DNA of 64,000 bases, taken from NCBI RefSeq assembly GCF_008271655.1, contig NZ_VKKX01000051.1:62001-126000 (forward strand), read 5' to 3'. Position numbers and translations under genes: made by a program. Of the stretch, positions 1 to 9,593 are shown one piece after another; position 1 is the first letter of the stretch; every line of letters begins with the position of its first letter. The DNA comes from Gemmobacter caeruleus. Its GTDB lineage: Bacteria; Pseudomonadota; Alphaproteobacteria; Rhodobacterales; Rhodobacteraceae. Below the pieces are notes generated by a model. It was not told the DNA's origin. It did no database searches and saw only the letters and a list, made by a program, of their open reading frames with translations.

Positions 1-234
1 CGCCTCGACCCCGCTGCCGGCCAAGGCGGCGCGCAGGTCGGGCAGGCATTCGTCATGCGCGGTCACCGCGATCTCGGCCTGCAATTCGCGCGCCAGTTCC
101 GCCAGCCGCGCCACATTGCGCCCGCCGGTCAGGGCCACGGTGCGGAACGCCGCCGCACCGCCCTGCCGGCGCATCAGATCGACAGTCTGTTCGCCGATCG
201 ACCCGGTGACCCCGAAGATGGAGATGCGCCGCAC
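1..234 (-). CDS. dxr: 1-deoxy-D-xylulose 5-phosphate reductoisomerase (N-terminal part, cut by window start)
   Basis: Second enzyme of the MEP isoprenoid pathway: NADPH-dependent conversion of DXP to MEP in the cytoplasm. Only the first 78 codons lie in the window. They begin with a GTG at 234 and read a Rossmann-type opening, ISIFGVTGSIGEQTVDLM, which is the hallmark NADPH-binding N-terminus of Dxr. The start is four bases after the cdsA stop, so it is the last visible gene of the minus-strand frr-uppS-cdsA-dxr operon. That order is standard in many proteobacteria. The remainder of the gene is outside the window, so integrity cannot be judged. Confidence 0.88.
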   Translation of the reverse strand, partial: MRRISIFGVTGSIGEQTVDLMRRQGGAAAFRTVALTGGRNVARLAELARELQAEIAVTAHDECLPDLRAALAGSGVEA

Positions 235-238
235 CGCC

Positions 239-1027
239 CTAGCCCCCGATCACCGGGACACTGACCAGATTGACCAGCACCAGCACCGCGACCACGGCGA
301 AGGCCAGCGCATCGAAACGGTCCATCACCCCGCCATGACCGGGAATGAGGTTGGAACTGTCCTTCACCCCCGCCCGGCGCTTGATCGCGCTTTCGGCGAT
401 ATCGCCCAGTTGCCCGGCAAAGGCCACCAGCGGCGACAGCCAGACCAGCCCCGCCCCGCCATGCCCTGCGGCGTGAAAGGCCCAGCCCACCAGGGCCGCC
501 CCGACCCAGCCGGCGACGGTGCCGCTCCAGGTCTTTTTCGGGCTGACGGCGGGCCAGAATTTCGGGCCGCCGAGAATGCGCCCGGCGAAATAGCCCGCCA
601 CGTCGGACACCACGACCACCGCGACGATCCACAGGATGACCAGCAGGCCAAACCCTTCGCGCAGCACCACCAGCCCCAGCCCGGTCAGCAGGATCACGAT
701 CGCATAGGCGGCGAAGACCCCCGCGTCGCGGCGCGGCCGGAAGGTGCCGATGATCGCCGGCAGCAAGACCAGCGCCAGCTTGCCGAAACCGGGGATGAAG
801 GCGATGCCGGTCATCGCCAGCGCGCCCAGCCCGCCCAGCCAGAGCGCGGGCACCGATCCCGGCGCCTCGGTCATGCGCGCGAGCTCCCAGACCATCGCCG
901 CCACCGCGACGATGACCAGCAGCTTGAACCACAGCCCGCCGGCCCAGATCGCCGCCGCACCCACGGCCAGCATCACCACCGCCGACAGCACCCGCGGCGC
1001 CAGATCGCCCCATTTGCCCCCGCTCAT
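239..1027 (-). CDS. cdsA: Phosphatidate cytidylyltransferase
   Basis: Makes CDP-diacylglycerol from phosphatidic acid and CTP at the inner membrane, the branch point for bacterial phospholipids. The 262-residue protein is mostly hydrophobic helices, and near residues 215-245 it carries the CTP-transferase signature with the KDSSNLIPGHGGVMDRFDA segment (conserved Ser, Asp, Lys-Asp and PGHGG-x-x-DR). Length is normal for the family. Its ATG overlaps the uppS stop as ATGA, so the two are translationally coupled, and dxr follows immediately. Nothing is odd about it. Confidence 0.93.
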   Translation of the reverse strand: MSGGKWGDLAPRVLSAVVMLAVGAAAIWAGGLWFKLLVIVAVAAMVWELARMTEAPGSVPALWLGGLGALAMTGIAFIPGFGKLALVLLPAIIGTFRPRRDAGVFAAYAIVILLTGLGLVVLREGFGLLVILWIVAVVVVSDVAGYFAGRILGGPKFWPAVSPKKTWSGTVAGWVGAALVGWAFHAAGHGGAGLVWLSPLVAFAGQLGDIAESAIKRRAGVKDSSNLIPGHGGVMDRFDALAFAVVAVLVLVNLVSVPVIGG

Positions 1028-1803
1028 GCGCCCACCACCCCGCCAAAGCGGCGCTCACGCTGGCCAAAGCGGCCGACGATCCGGCCCAGCTCATCCGGCG
1101 TGAAATCGGGCCAGAGCGTCTGGGTGAATTCATATTCGGCATAGGCCGCCTGCCAGGGCAGGAAGTTCGAGGTCCGCGTCTCGCCGCTGGTGCGGATCAC
1201 CAGATCCGGGTCGGGCAGATCGGCGGTATCGAGATGCTGACTGATCAGCTGATCGGTCACCTGTTCGGGCTTCACCAGCCCCGCCGCCACCGCGCGGGCA
1301 ATGTCGCGCGTGGCGCGCACGATCTCGTCCCGGCCGCCATAATTGATGGCGATGGTGAAATTCAGCCGGTCATAGGCGGCGGTGCGGGCCTCGATCCCCG
1401 CCATCAGCTTTTGCAGCTTGGGGTCCAGCCGGCTGCGGTCGCCGATAAAGCGCATGCGCACCGATTCCGCCGCCAGCCGGTCGGCCTCGCGTTCGATATA
1501 GCGCGCGAAGATCGCCATCAGGCCCAGCACTTCCTCGGTCGAACGCTTCCAGTTCTCGGTCGAGAAGGCATAGACGGTCAGCCAGCGGATGCCCAGATCG
1601 GGGGCGCAGCGCACGATCTCCTTCACCCGTTCGGCGCCCTTGCGGTGGCCCACCAGCCGCGGCCAGCCGCGATCGGTGGCCCAGCGGCCGTTCCCGTCCA
1701 TGATGATGGCGACATGCTCCACCCTGCGGCCAGAGCCGGCGGGGGCTGCGGTTGATGGCGTATCGCTGGTGGCCAAGATCGCCCCCCTGTCCGCGCGGGT
1801 CAT
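1024..1803 (-). CDS. uppS: Isoprenyl transferase (undecaprenyl diphosphate synthase)
   Basis: Cis-prenyltransferase that condenses isopentenyl diphosphate units to the C55 lipid carrier used for peptidoglycan and surface polysaccharide. The family motif HVAIIMDGNGRWA is present, with catalytic Asp36, as are the substrate motif YAFSTENW and the C-terminal RTSGETR...SNFLPWQ block. I chose the ATG at 1803 (259 aa) rather than an in-frame start further upstream: the upstream residues have no similarity to the family and would overlap frr. The extra 28 or so residues before the motif are plausible for this lineage. It lies 8 bases after frr and overlaps cdsA by 4. Confidence 0.92.
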   Translation of the reverse strand: MTRADRGAILATSDTPSTAAPAGSGRRVEHVAIIMDGNGRWATDRGWPRLVGHRKGAERVKEIVRCAPDLGIRWLTVYAFSTENWKRSTEEVLGLMAIFARYIEREADRLAAESVRMRFIGDRSRLDPKLQKLMAGIEARTAAYDRLNFTIAINYGGRDEIVRATRDIARAVAAGLVKPEQVTDQLISQHLDTADLPDPDLVIRTSGETRTSNFLPWQAAYAEYEFTQTLWPDFTPDELGRIVGRFGQRERRFGGVVGA

Positions 1804-1811
1804 GCAGGCCG

Positions 1812-2375
1812 TCAGACCTGCATGATCTCCTGCTGCTTGGTTTCCAGCGCCTTGTCCACCATGGCGATGTGCTTGTCGGTCAGTTCCTGCACCTCGTCCG
1901 ACCACATCTTCTGGTCGTCCTCGCCCATGCCGGCGGTCTTGGCCTTCTTGATCTGGTCCATCCCGTCACGGCGCACATTGCGGATCGCGACCTTGGCGCT
2001 TTCGGCATATTGCGCGGCGACCTTGGCCAGTTCCTTGCGGCGCTGTTCGTTCAGTTCCGGGATCGGCAGGCGGATCAGCGGCCCGTCGGTCACCGGATTG
2101 ATGCCAAGGCCCGATTCCCGGATCGCCTTTTCCACCTTGCCGATCATGCCCTTGTCCCAGACATTGATCACCACCATGCGCGGCTCGGGCACGTTCACGG
2201 TGCCCAACTGGTTGATCGGCGTCATCTGGCCATAGGCCTCGACCTGGATCGGATCGAGGATCTGCGCCGAGGCGCGGCCGGTGCGCAGCGAGGCAAATTC
2301 CATCTTCAGCGCGTTCATCGCGCCGTCCATCCGCCGCTCGATGCCATCGAGGTCGATCTCGAGATCCTCAGCCAT
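1812..2375 (-). CDS. frr: Ribosome-recycling factor
   Basis: Splits post-termination ribosomes together with EF-G. The 187-residue protein matches the family length exactly and has the conserved N-terminal helix ([21 protein letters not shown]), the domain II segment beginning [12 protein letters not shown], and the C-terminal helix with [21 protein letters not shown]. It opens the minus-strand frr-uppS-cdsA-dxr operon. In most alphaproteobacteria pyrH lies directly upstream. Here pyrH is about 1.5 kb away beyond a plus-strand RTX-like gene, so frr probably has its own promoter in 2376-2634. Confidence 0.96.
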   Translation of the reverse strand: MAEDLEIDLDGIERRMDGAMNALKMEFASLRTGRASAQILDPIQVEAYGQMTPINQLGTVNVPEPRMVVINVWDKGMIGKVEKAIRESGLGINPVTDGPLIRLPIPELNEQRRKELAKVAAQYAESAKVAIRNVRRDGMDQIKKAKTAGMGEDDQKMWSDEVQELTDKHIAMVDKALETKQQEIMQV

Positions 2376-2471
2376 CCTGTCCTCTTATCCGTCATTTTTC
2401 CTTTGGCGGCGCGGCGCGGCGGGCCGGGGCCCGGCGCCGGATGCGGCCTAGGTCTCTATAAACCGAACCGC

Positions 2472-2495
2472 GCGACCCTGTATAGGGCGGGTCGC
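2472..2495. repeat. Inverted repeat between frr and the RTX-like gene
   Basis: Perfect 7-bp arms, GCGACCC at 2472-2478 and GGGTCGC at 2489-2495, separated by 10 bases that themselves contain a small CCCT/AGGG palindrome. It lies about 100 bases before frr (minus) and 140 before the RTX gene (plus), in the 259-base divergent intergenic region. It could be an operator or a leader hairpin of the frr transcript. No obvious sigma-70 promoter boxes could be assigned with confidence in this region. Confidence 0.45.
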
Positions 2496-2634
2496 ACCGC
2501 CCCCGCCGCCGCCGGCAAGGCTCTGCCGCACATCATCGCTTGTCGCCGGGGACAAAGCTTGGCACTCTGATGCCTTCCGTTAGGTCAAAACCATTTCCGG
2601 CGCTTGCCGCCAATCCAATTCGAGGGAGGCTTCC

Positions 2635-3783
2635 ATGGCCATGCTACTGATCAACGATTCCGGCTCCATCTACCGGGCCGATATCGGCACCGGCGCCGCG
2701 GCAGAGCTTGTCGATTTCGGGCTGACCTTCACCGATATCACCGTGCTGCGGAACGGTCGGATCTTTGCCAATACCTTTTCCGGCCTTTACGAGATCGACA
2801 CCGCCAGCGGCATCGCGAGCTTTCGCGCCAGCCTGAACGGCACGGCCAATGGCATGGCGTCGGATTCGGAGGGGCGGATCTATGTCGCGGGCGGGAATAA
2901 TGTGATCAGCATCCTTTCCTCCAACAGCTTCAACCAGATCGGCACCATCGTGCTGCCCGCGGGCACCAGTTCGGCCGGCGACATGCATGTGCTGGGCAGC
3001 AAGCTGTTCTACACCACCTCGAACCGCCACCTGCTGACCATCGACCTGACGAATGGCAGCGTGCTGGAGGATGTCTATCACGGGGTGAACGCCCTTTATG
3101 GCCTGCATTCCGAGGGCGGCCGACTTTATGGCTTTGCCGGCCGCGCGATGTATGAGCTGAACGCCGAGACCGGCAGCGTCAGCTATATCCGCGACATGCA
3201 GATCGACGGAACGCTCTATGGCGCGGCCACGCTGGCGGGGGTGCGGATCAACGGCACGATCGGCGATGACGTGCTGCGCGCCGATGCCAATGGCTCGGGC
3301 GTGTTCGGCTATGCGGGCAGCGATATCCTGATCGGATCGGCCGTGTCGGACCGGCTGTCGGGCGGGGCCGGCAAGGATTTCCTGCATGGCCTTGGCGGGC
3401 GCGACATCCTGACCGGCGGCTATGGCAATGACCTGCTGGAAGGCGGCGCCGGCCGTGACCGGCTGTCGGGCGGCGGCGGGCGCGACCGGCTGGCGGGCGG
3501 CACCGGGGCCGACACCATGACCGGCGGCGTCGGCGCCGATACCTTTGTCTTTGAAACCGGCGACGGCCGCGACCGCATCACCGATTTCCGCAACAATGTG
3601 GACACGATCGAGATCTCGGCCAGCCTGATCACCAGCGGCACCAGGACGGTGGACCGCCTGCTGCGCGACCATGCCACCGTAACCTCGGACGGGGTGCTGT
3701 TCGATTTCGGCACCAATGGTCGCCTGCTGGTCGAGGATATCACCTCGAAAAGCGTGCTGGCCGATGACATCATCCTGATCTGA
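2635..3783 (+). CDS. RTX-repeat (hemolysin-type calcium-binding) protein with beta-propeller-like N-terminus
   Basis: Probably secreted, of unknown substrate. The ATG at 2635 has a good ribosome site (GAGGGAGG about 7 bases upstream). Residues 1-200 are low-complexity beta-rich repeats with periodic G-R-I/L-Y motifs (GRIFANTF, GRIYVAGG, GRLYGFAG) that suggest a propeller. Residues 222-303 hold about seven GGxGxDxL nonapeptides that bind calcium in RTX proteins, and 301-382 match the serralysin-type C-terminal block (ADTFVFETGDGRDRITDF). There is no Sec signal, so export would be type I through a C-terminal signal, but no HlyB/D pair is adjacent. It sits between pyrH and frr, which are normally neighbours, and so looks like an insertion into that operon. 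Confidence 0.8.
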   Translation: MAMLLINDSGSIYRADIGTGAAAELVDFGLTFTDITVLRNGRIFANTFSGLYEIDTASGIASFRASLNGTANGMASDSEGRIYVAGGNNVISILSSNSFNQIGTIVLPAGTSSAGDMHVLGSKLFYTTSNRHLLTIDLTNGSVLEDVYHGVNALYGLHSEGGRLYGFAGRAMYELNAETGSVSYIRDMQIDGTLYGAATLAGVRINGTIGDDVLRADANGSGVFGYAGSDILIGSAVSDRLSGGAGKDFLHGLGGRDILTGGYGNDLLEGGAGRDRLSGGGGRDRLAGGTGADTMTGGVGADTFVFETGDGRDRITDFRNNVDTIEISASLITSGTRTVDRLLRDHATVTSDGVLFDFGTNGRLLVEDITSKSVLADDIILI

Positions 3784-3795
3784 CGCGAAGACCAG

Positions 3796-3822
3796 CCGCG
3801 CGCGCCCTTGGTGCGCGCGCGG
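3796..3822. terminator. GC-rich hairpin between convergent RTX gene and pyrH
   Basis: A perfect 10-bp stem (CCGCGCGCGC at 3796-3805 with GCGCGCGCGG at 3813-3822) and 7-base loop, lying 13 bases after the RTX stop and 12 bases after the pyrH stop. No U tract follows on either strand, so it is a likely bidirectional 3'-end structure rather than a classical intrinsic terminator. Confidence 0.6.
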
Positions 3823-3834
3823 CGCCGTTCCTGT

Positions 3835-4572
3835 TCAGTCCTGCACGATCGTATAGGTGCCCTCGCCCGCGAGGATGGTCTTGAAGCCACCCGGCTCGTC
3901 CAGGCTGAACACGATGATCGGCAATTCGTTGTCGCGCGCCAGGGCGATGGCGCTCGCATCCATCACGCCCAGATGCTTGGCCAGGCATTCGTCATAGCTG
4001 ACGGTGTCATAGCGCTTGGCATCGGCGTGTTTCTTGGGATCCTTGTCATAGACCCCATCGACCTTGGTGCCCTTGAAGATCGCCTCGCAGGCCATTTCAT
4101 TGGCGCGCAGGGTCGCGGCGGTGTCGGTGGTGAAATAGGGGTTGCCGGTGCCGGCGGCAAAGATGCAGACCCGCTTTTTCTCAAGGTGGCGCACGGCGCG
4201 GCGGCGGATATAGGGCTCGCAGACCTGATCCATCGGGATGGCGCTGATGACCCGGGTGAACACACCCAGCTGCTCCAGCGCCGATTGCATGGCCAGCGCG
4301 TTCATCACCGTGGCCAGCATCCCCATGTAATCGGCGGTCGTCCGCTCCATCCCCTGCGCCGATCCGGCCAGACCGCGAAAGATGTTGCCGCCGCCGATCA
4401 CCATGCAGACCTCGACCCCCATGTCGCGGACCGACTTCACCTCTTGCGCGATGCGCGCGACGGTCGGCGGATGCAGGCCATAGCCCTGATCCCCCATCAA
4501 CGCCTCGCCCGAGATCTTCAGCATGACGCGCTTGTATTTGGTGACGGGGGTGGCGGTATCGGCTGCGGTCAT
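3835..4572 (-). CDS. pyrH: UMP kinase
   Basis: Phosphorylates UMP to UDP for pyrimidine nucleotide supply; hexameric, cytosolic, of the amino-acid-kinase fold. From the ATG at 4572 the protein is 245 residues, normal for the family. KISGEALMG is at 19-27, the nucleotide-binding GGGNIFRG at 60-67, [15 protein letters not shown] near 138-152 and the VDGVYDKDP motif at 171-179. A GAGGGA ribosome site lies 8 bases before this ATG; the open frame continues upstream but without family similarity. It is divergent from miaA and convergent with the RTX gene. The usual downstream partner frr is displaced. Confidence 0.95.
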   Translation of the reverse strand: MTAADTATPVTKYKRVMLKISGEALMGDQGYGLHPPTVARIAQEVKSVRDMGVEVCMVIGGGNIFRGLAGSAQGMERTTADYMGMLATVMNALAMQSALEQLGVFTRVISAIPMDQVCEPYIRRRAVRHLEKKRVCIFAAGTGNPYFTTDTAATLRANEMACEAIFKGTKVDGVYDKDPKKHADAKRYDTVSYDECLAKHLGVMDASAIALARDNELPIIVFSLDEPGGFKTILAGEGTYTIVQD

Positions 4573-4722
4573 CGGGTTTGTCCCTCGGGCTTCGGTGTGG
4601 CTGGCTGCGTTATGGCTTTTGTTGCCGCGCAAAATGTCGGAAAACGGCGCGGGGTTCAACCGTCTGCGGTCAGGGCGATGGCCTGCCGCGACGACAGGGC
4701 AAGTGCAGGAAGGACGACACCC

Positions 4723-5646
4723 GTGCAGCATCTGCCGGCAGGACTGGCGCCGGACCGCCCCGTGCTGATCGCCGGGCCGACCGCCAGCGGCAAATCGGCG
4801 CTGGCCAGCGCCATCGTGGCGGCGCAAGGTGGCGTCATCGTGAATGCCGATGCGCTTCAGGTCTATGACGGTTGGCGCCTGCTGACCGCCCGGCCCACGC
4901 CCGCCGAGGAAGCCGCGCTGCCGCACCGGCTTTATGGCCATATCCGCCGCGACCAGCCCTATTCCGTCGGGCATTGGCTGCGAGAGGTGGCGGCGCTGCT
5001 GCATGACGGCGCGCGCCCGGTGATCGTCGGCGGCACGGGCCTCTATTTCATGGCCCTGACCGAAGGGCTGGCCGAGATCCCGCCGGTGCCCGCAGCGGTG
5101 CGGGCCGAGGGCGATGCACTCCGGCGCGATGATCCGGCGGCGATGGTGGCCGCGCTCGACCCCGAAACGGCGGCCAAGACCGATCTGGCCAATCTCGCCC
5201 GGGTGCAGCGCGCCTGGGAGGTGCTGCGCGCCACCGGGCGCGGCCTCGCCGACTGGCAGCGCGACACACCGGCGCCGCTGCTGCCGCGCGACGCCTGCGC
5301 GGCCCTGGTGCTGCGCCCCGGCACCGATTGGCTGAATGCCCGCATCGACCGGCGATTCGATCAGATGATGGCGCAGGGCGCGCTGGAGGAGGTGCGCGCC
5401 GCCCTGCCCGATTTCGACCCGACCCGCCCCGGCGACCGCGCCATCGGCGCGCCCGAACTGGTGGCCCATCTGCGCGGCGAGACCGGGCTGGACGCCGCCA
5501 TCGCCGCCGCGAAACTGGCCTCGCGCCAATATGCCAAACGCCAGCGCAGCTGGTTCCGGTCGCGCATGGCCGACTGGACAGAGGTCCGGCCCGACTTGTC
5601 CACAGGCAGAAAGAAGCTTGTGGACAAGTCGGACAGAACCCGCTGA
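4723..5646 (+). CDS. miaA: tRNA dimethylallyltransferase
   Basis: Adds the dimethylallyl group to A37 of tRNAs reading codons that start with U. The P-loop [14 protein letters not shown] begins near residue 16, followed by [19 protein letters not shown] (substrate Asp and tRNA contact) and [19 protein letters not shown]. The GTG at 4723 is preferred because AGGAAGGA lies 8 bases upstream and the P-loop is then at the normal distance from the start (307 aa). An ATG at 4678 in the same frame has no such site. It is divergent from pyrH with a 150-base gap. Confidence 0.92.
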   Translation: MQHLPAGLAPDRPVLIAGPTASGKSALASAIVAAQGGVIVNADALQVYDGWRLLTARPTPAEEAALPHRLYGHIRRDQPYSVGHWLREVAALLHDGARPVIVGGTGLYFMALTEGLAEIPPVPAAVRAEGDALRRDDPAAMVAALDPETAAKTDLANLARVQRAWEVLRATGRGLADWQRDTPAPLLPRDACAALVLRPGTDWLNARIDRRFDQMMAQGALEEVRAALPDFDPTRPGDRAIGAPELVAHLRGETGLDAAIAAAKLASRQYAKRQRSWFRSRMADWTEVRPDLSTGRKKLVDKSDRTR

Positions 5647-5759
5647 TTTTCCATTTTCTGCCATTTTTTCGCTTGGGTTGGCTGGTTCAAGCGTCTTATC
5701 TGGACAGGTCTGACGAGTATGCTGTTCCGACCCCGAAAGACCACGACCGGAAGACACCG

Positions 5760-6554
5760 ATGGAAGACCACAGCCCCCAGTCCCAATTGCGCATCGTTGC
5801 CATTCCGCGGCTCGCGGCTGGCGGCCGCTGGCGGGTCGAGGCGATGCGCGCCTATTCCGAGCCCTGCCTGCTGTGGTTCACCAAGGGTCAGGGCCGCGTC
5901 ACCGTGGCCGGCGTCACCCGCGGCTATACCGCCCATAACGCGATCTTCATCCCGCCCGGCGTGATGCACGGATTCGAGGTCGGGCCGCAGGTCTTCGGCT
6001 CCGCCGTCTTCTTTGGCCGCGATTGCACGGTCGCCCTGCCCGCAACGCCGCAACATCTGCGCATCCGCGAAACCTTTGCCGCGCAGGAACTGAACGTGAC
6101 GCTGGATGCGATCGGGCGCGAACTGGCCTCGGACAGCCCGGCGCATGACCGCGCGGCACAGGCGCATCTGGGGCTGCTGGGGGTCTGGCTGGAACGTCAG
6201 ATCGCCAAGGCCGGCCCCGAGGCGCGGCCCGATGCCGCCCGCCGTCTGGTCGCGCGCTATACGACGCTGCTGGAACGCGAGTTCCGCTCCGGTCAGGGGG
6301 TGGCGGAATTCGCCGAACAGCTGGGCGTGACGCCCACCCACCTGACGCGCTGCTGCAAACAGGCCTGCGGGCGCCCGGCCTCGGCCCTGCTGCATGACCG
6401 GCTGATCTTCGAGGCGCGGCGGCTGCTGAAGGAAACCGACCTGCCGGTAGGCATCATCGCCGAAAGCCTCGGCTTCACCTCGCCCGCGTATTTCACCCGC
6501 GCCTTCCAGCATCAGGTCGGCAAATCGCCGACCGCCTTCCGCCGCGAAGCCTGA
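5760..6554 (+). CDS. AraC-family transcriptional regulator
   Basis: DNA-binding regulator with an N-terminal cupin-like sensor (about residues 10-90, including the [14 protein letters not shown] turn) and a C-terminal pair of helix-turn-helix motifs (about 165-262: [18 protein letters not shown] and [19 protein letters not shown]). The 264-residue length is typical. The ATG at 5760 is the first that gives a complete cupin; earlier in-frame codons overlap miaA. The 113-base gap before it is locally AT-rich (5647-5690) and may hold its promoter. No clear target operon is adjacent: der on the other side is convergent. Confidence 0.85.
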   Translation: MEDHSPQSQLRIVAIPRLAAGGRWRVEAMRAYSEPCLLWFTKGQGRVTVAGVTRGYTAHNAIFIPPGVMHGFEVGPQVFGSAVFFGRDCTVALPATPQHLRIRETFAAQELNVTLDAIGRELASDSPAHDRAAQAHLGLLGVWLERQIAKAGPEARPDAARRLVARYTTLLEREFRSGQGVAEFAEQLGVTPTHLTRCCKQACGRPASALLHDRLIFEARRLLKETDLPVGIIAESLGFTSPAYFTRAFQHQVGKSPTAFRREA

Positions 6555-6574
6555 GCACACCGCCGGAGCGGTGC

Positions 6575-6599
6575 CCCGATCTTTCGTCGAAAGATCGGG
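6575..6599. repeat. Palindromic element, copy A (convergent araC-type gene / der)
   Basis: Perfect 25-base palindrome: arms containing CGATCTTTC and GAAAGATCG around a 3-base GTC loop, extended by CC/GG. It lies between the stop of the AraC-type gene and the stop of der. It belongs to a family with copies at 21515-21537, 21544-21564 and 25029-25049. Compared with those, the fourth arm pair from the apex is C-G instead of T-A, a compensatory change. Confidence 0.75.
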
Positions 6600-6606
6600 C
6601 GCGGGA

Positions 6607-8076
6607 TCAGTCCTTGCGCCCTTCGATATGCTTGCGCAGACGCGACGGCGTGCGGAACTTGTTGGCGTTCTTGAAGGGGTTCTTGTCGCCCTGTCCCCGG
6701 AACGTCACCCGGATCGGCGTGCCCGGCATGTCGAAATGGTCGCGCAATCCGTTCACCAGATAGCGGCGATAGCTTTCCGGCATCAGGTCGGGATGGCTGC
6801 ACATCACCACAAAGCCCGGCGGGCGGGTCTTCACCTGGGTCATGTAGCGCAGCTTGATGCGCTTGCCGCCCGGCGCCGGCGGCGGATGCGCCTCGGTCAT
6901 CGCGCCCAGCCAGCTGTTCAGCCGTGCCGTGGTGATCCGGCGGTTCCACACGTCATGCGCCTTGAGGATCGCGGCATGCAGCCGGTCGAGGCCCCGGCCC
7001 GTCTTGGCCGAAACCGTGACCAGCGGCGCCCCGCGCAGCTGCGGCAGCAGCCGTTCGAACATCTCTTTCAGTTCGGCCAGCTTTTCCTGCTTGTCGCCCT
7101 CGAGATCCCATTTGTTGACCGCCACCACCACGGCGCGGCCCTCGGTCTCGGCGAAATCGGCGATGCGCAGATCCTGTTGTTCAAACGGGATCTCCACATC
7201 CAGCAGCACCACGACCACCTCGGCAAAGCGCACGGCGCGCAGCCCGTCGGCGACCGACAGTTTTTCCAGCTTGTCGTTGATCCGCGCCTTCTTGCGCATC
7301 CCCGCCGTGTCGAAGATCCGCGTGGGCGTGCCGAACCAGCTGGACCGGACCGAGATCGCGTCGCGGGTGATCCCGGCCTCGGGGCCGGTCAGCAGGCGGT
7401 CTTCGCCGATGATCTTGTTGATCAGCGTCGATTTCCCGGCATTCGGCCGGCCGATGACGGCGATTTGCAGCGGGCGGCGTTCGGTCGGCTTGTGGGCGTC
7501 TTCGTCGGCCTCAAGCTCGGCCTCCTCCTCCGACACGTCCACATCGACGACCGGCGCATCGGCGGCGGCGCGTTCCTCGAACTGTTCGCCGATGGGTCTG
7601 AGGATGTGATAGAGGTCTTCCATCCCCTCGCCATGTTCGGCCGAAATGCGCACGGGTTCGCCCAGGCCCAGGCTCCAGGCCTCGATGGCGCCGGCATCGC
7701 CGGCCTTGCCCTCGGCCTTGTTCACCCCCAGCACGACATGGGCATTCTTGCGGCGCAGGATGTCGGCGAACACCTCGTCCGAGGGCGTGACCCCCATCCG
7801 CCCGTCGATCAGGAACAGGCAGATATCGGCCATTTCCACCGCGCGTTCGGTGAGGCGCCGCATCCGGCCTTGCAGGCTGTCATCGGTGACCTCCTCCAGC
7901 CCCGCGGTGTCGATCACGGTGAATCGCAGGTCAAAGAGCCGCGCATCGCCCTCGCGCAGGTCGCGCGTAACGCCGGGCTGGTCATCGACCAGCGCCAGCT
8001 TCTTGCCGACAAGGCGGTTGAACAGCGTCGATTTGCCGACATTGGGCCGGCCGACAATGGCGAGAGTAAAGGTCAT
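6607..8076 (-). CDS. der: GTPase Der (EngA), ribosome assembly
   Basis: Double-GTPase needed for 50S subunit maturation. It has two G domains: GRPNVGKS at 9-16 and GRPNAGKS at 209-216, with DTAGL and DTAGM switch II motifs. An acidic linker (about 162-200, rich in Glu/Asp/Ala) separates them, and a C-terminal KH-like domain ends near residue 489. The G4 motif of the first domain is NKAE rather than NKxD, a conservative variant. It is the last gene of yfgM-bamB-der, the same order as in enterobacteria. Confidence 0.96.
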   Translation of the reverse strand: MTFTLAIVGRPNVGKSTLFNRLVGKKLALVDDQPGVTRDLREGDARLFDLRFTVIDTAGLEEVTDDSLQGRMRRLTERAVEMADICLFLIDGRMGVTPSDEVFADILRRKNAHVVLGVNKAEGKAGDAGAIEAWSLGLGEPVRISAEHGEGMEDLYHILRPIGEQFEERAAADAPVVDVDVSEEEAELEADEDAHKPTERRPLQIAVIGRPNAGKSTLINKIIGEDRLLTGPEAGITRDAISVRSSWFGTPTRIFDTAGMRKKARINDKLEKLSVADGLRAVRFAEVVVVLLDVEIPFEQQDLRIADFAETEGRAVVVAVNKWDLEGDKQEKLAELKEMFERLLPQLRGAPLVTVSAKTGRGLDRLHAAILKAHDVWNRRITTARLNSWLGAMTEAHPPPAPGGKRIKLRYMTQVKTRPPGFVVMCSHPDLMPESYRRYLVNGLRDHFDMPGTPIRVTFRGQGDKNPFKNANKFRTPSRLRKHIEGRKD

Positions 8077-8135
8077 CCATGCCCTCCGGGGGCCGTCACA
8101 TCAGGTCAAGCGCTGGCCGATACACCGAAAACGGC

Positions 8136-9467
8136 TCAGCGGAAAGCGTGAAGTTGCCCGTTCTGCCCCACGACCAGCAAAAGCCCCCCCGCCAGCGCGG
8201 GTTGTGCCGCCGCCCCGCCGGGGATCTCGGCCTGGCCAAGCAGCGCGCCATTCTGCGGCGAAAAGAACCGCAGCGCCCCGTCGCCCGAGGCCACGACCAG
8301 CCTCCCGCCGGCCAGAACCGGGCCGTAATGGGCGGTGATCGCCTTGTGCTTCTTGGGCTTTTCGGCGTCGAAATAGGGCATTTCGGCGCGCCAGATCACC
8401 GCGCCGGTGGCGGCATCCAGCCGCACCAGCTCGGCCTGGTCATTCACCAGAAACACCGAGCCGCCCACCGGCAGCACCGGGCCAAGCGCGCCTTCGGCCG
8501 CCGTCCACAGCGTTTCGCCGGTGCCGGAAACCGCATAGGTCCGCCCCGCCGCATTGCCGGCATAGATCGTGTCGCCCGCGACCACCGGGTCGCCCGTCAC
8601 ATCGGCGATGAAGCCATAGGCGCGGCCCAGGCGGGCGCCGGCGATATCGGCCTCCCAGACCTCGATCCCGCCGGTCTTCAGCACCGCGCGCAGCTCGCCC
8701 GAGGGCATGGGCAGGACCACCAGCCGCTCGGTCACCGCCGGCGCGGCGGAACCGACCATGCCGGGCTTGCCGGTCGCGCCATTGATCTGCCACAGCACCT
8801 TGCCATCGGCGGCATTCACCGCCCAGCCGGCGCTGTCACGCCCCACGACATAGACGGTATTGCCATCAACCGCCGGGGCGCCGGCCACCGCGGCCCCCAG
8901 CTGCTGGCGCCATTGCACCGCGCCCGAGGCCGGATCGACGGCGATCAGCTCGCCATAGCCCGTGGCGATGAAAACCCGCCCGGCGCCATAGGCCAGACCG
9001 CCGCCCGACACGTCGGAGGGTCGGTCGCCCGCCGGCGTCAGGTCGCTGCCCCAAAGCGGCGCGCCGCTCAGCGCGGTGGCATGCAGGCCCATTTCGGCAT
9101 CCAGCGTGAAGACGCGGCCCTCGGCCACCACCGGCGCGGCCGAGATGCGGTTGCGCCGGGTCGAGGCCTGACCGATCGACGCGCTCCAGACCCGGGCGGG
9201 GCTGGCGCTCAGCGTGCCATGCGGCGGCAGATGGCGGACATTGCCGCCGCGATGCGTCCAGTCGGCATTGGCGACGGCTGCCGGCAGCGCGATCGGCACC
9301 GACTGGTTCACCGCCGCCGCCAGATCACGCGGGGCGGGGTTCGCCTCGGTGGGGATGCTGTCTTCCAGCGGCGTGCGGGTGCCGAAACGCTCTCCCGGCA
9401 GGATCACTTCCTTTTCGCAGGCGGCCAGCAGCGCCGTCAGCGCCAGGAAGGAGATCGCGGTTTTCAT
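8136..9467 (-). CDS. bamB: Outer membrane assembly lipoprotein BamB (PQQ-like beta-propeller)
   Basis: Periplasmic lipoprotein scaffold of the BAM complex that inserts outer-membrane beta-barrels. The start at 9467 gives a lipoprotein signal with lipobox LLAAC (Cys17). The body is an eight-bladed propeller with repeated blade motifs such as VFTLDAEMGLHATAL, VFIATGYGELIAVDP and VYVVGRDSAGWAVNAADG. Length is 443 aa. An in-frame extension upstream would place the signal peptide internally, so it is rejected. Position between a YfgM-like protein and Der supports BamB over a dehydrogenase; no PQQ-enzyme catalytic residues are evident. Confidence 0.9.
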   Translation of the reverse strand: MKTAISFLALTALLAACEKEVILPGERFGTRTPLEDSIPTEANPAPRDLAAAVNQSVPIALPAAVANADWTHRGGNVRHLPPHGTLSASPARVWSASIGQASTRRNRISAAPVVAEGRVFTLDAEMGLHATALSGAPLWGSDLTPAGDRPSDVSGGGLAYGAGRVFIATGYGELIAVDPASGAVQWRQQLGAAVAGAPAVDGNTVYVVGRDSAGWAVNAADGKVLWQINGATGKPGMVGSAAPAVTERLVVLPMPSGELRAVLKTGGIEVWEADIAGARLGRAYGFIADVTGDPVVAGDTIYAGNAAGRTYAVSGTGETLWTAAEGALGPVLPVGGSVFLVNDQAELVRLDAATGAVIWRAEMPYFDAEKPKKHKAITAHYGPVLAGGRLVVASGDGALRFFSPQNGALLGQAEIPGGAAAQPALAGGLLLVVGQNGQLHAFR

Positions 9468-9593
9468 CGGCGGCACGCTCAACACTCCGTTCGTCCCGGG
9501 GGGCCGGACCCGCCGATCTGCCGACAGGCCGCCCCCGCATTCGCTTGGCAGGCCGGGCGCCATGCGCGCCCCGCCCGAAGGCCCGTCGGCGGA

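Noticed and set aside
2635-3783. Serralysin metalloprotease
   Set aside because: The C-terminal block is serralysin-like, but there is no HExxH zinc motif anywhere in the protein.
5647-5759. Promoter for the AraC-type gene in the AT-rich stretch
   Set aside because: Region is AT-rich but no convincing -35/-10 pair at 16-18 bases could be picked out.
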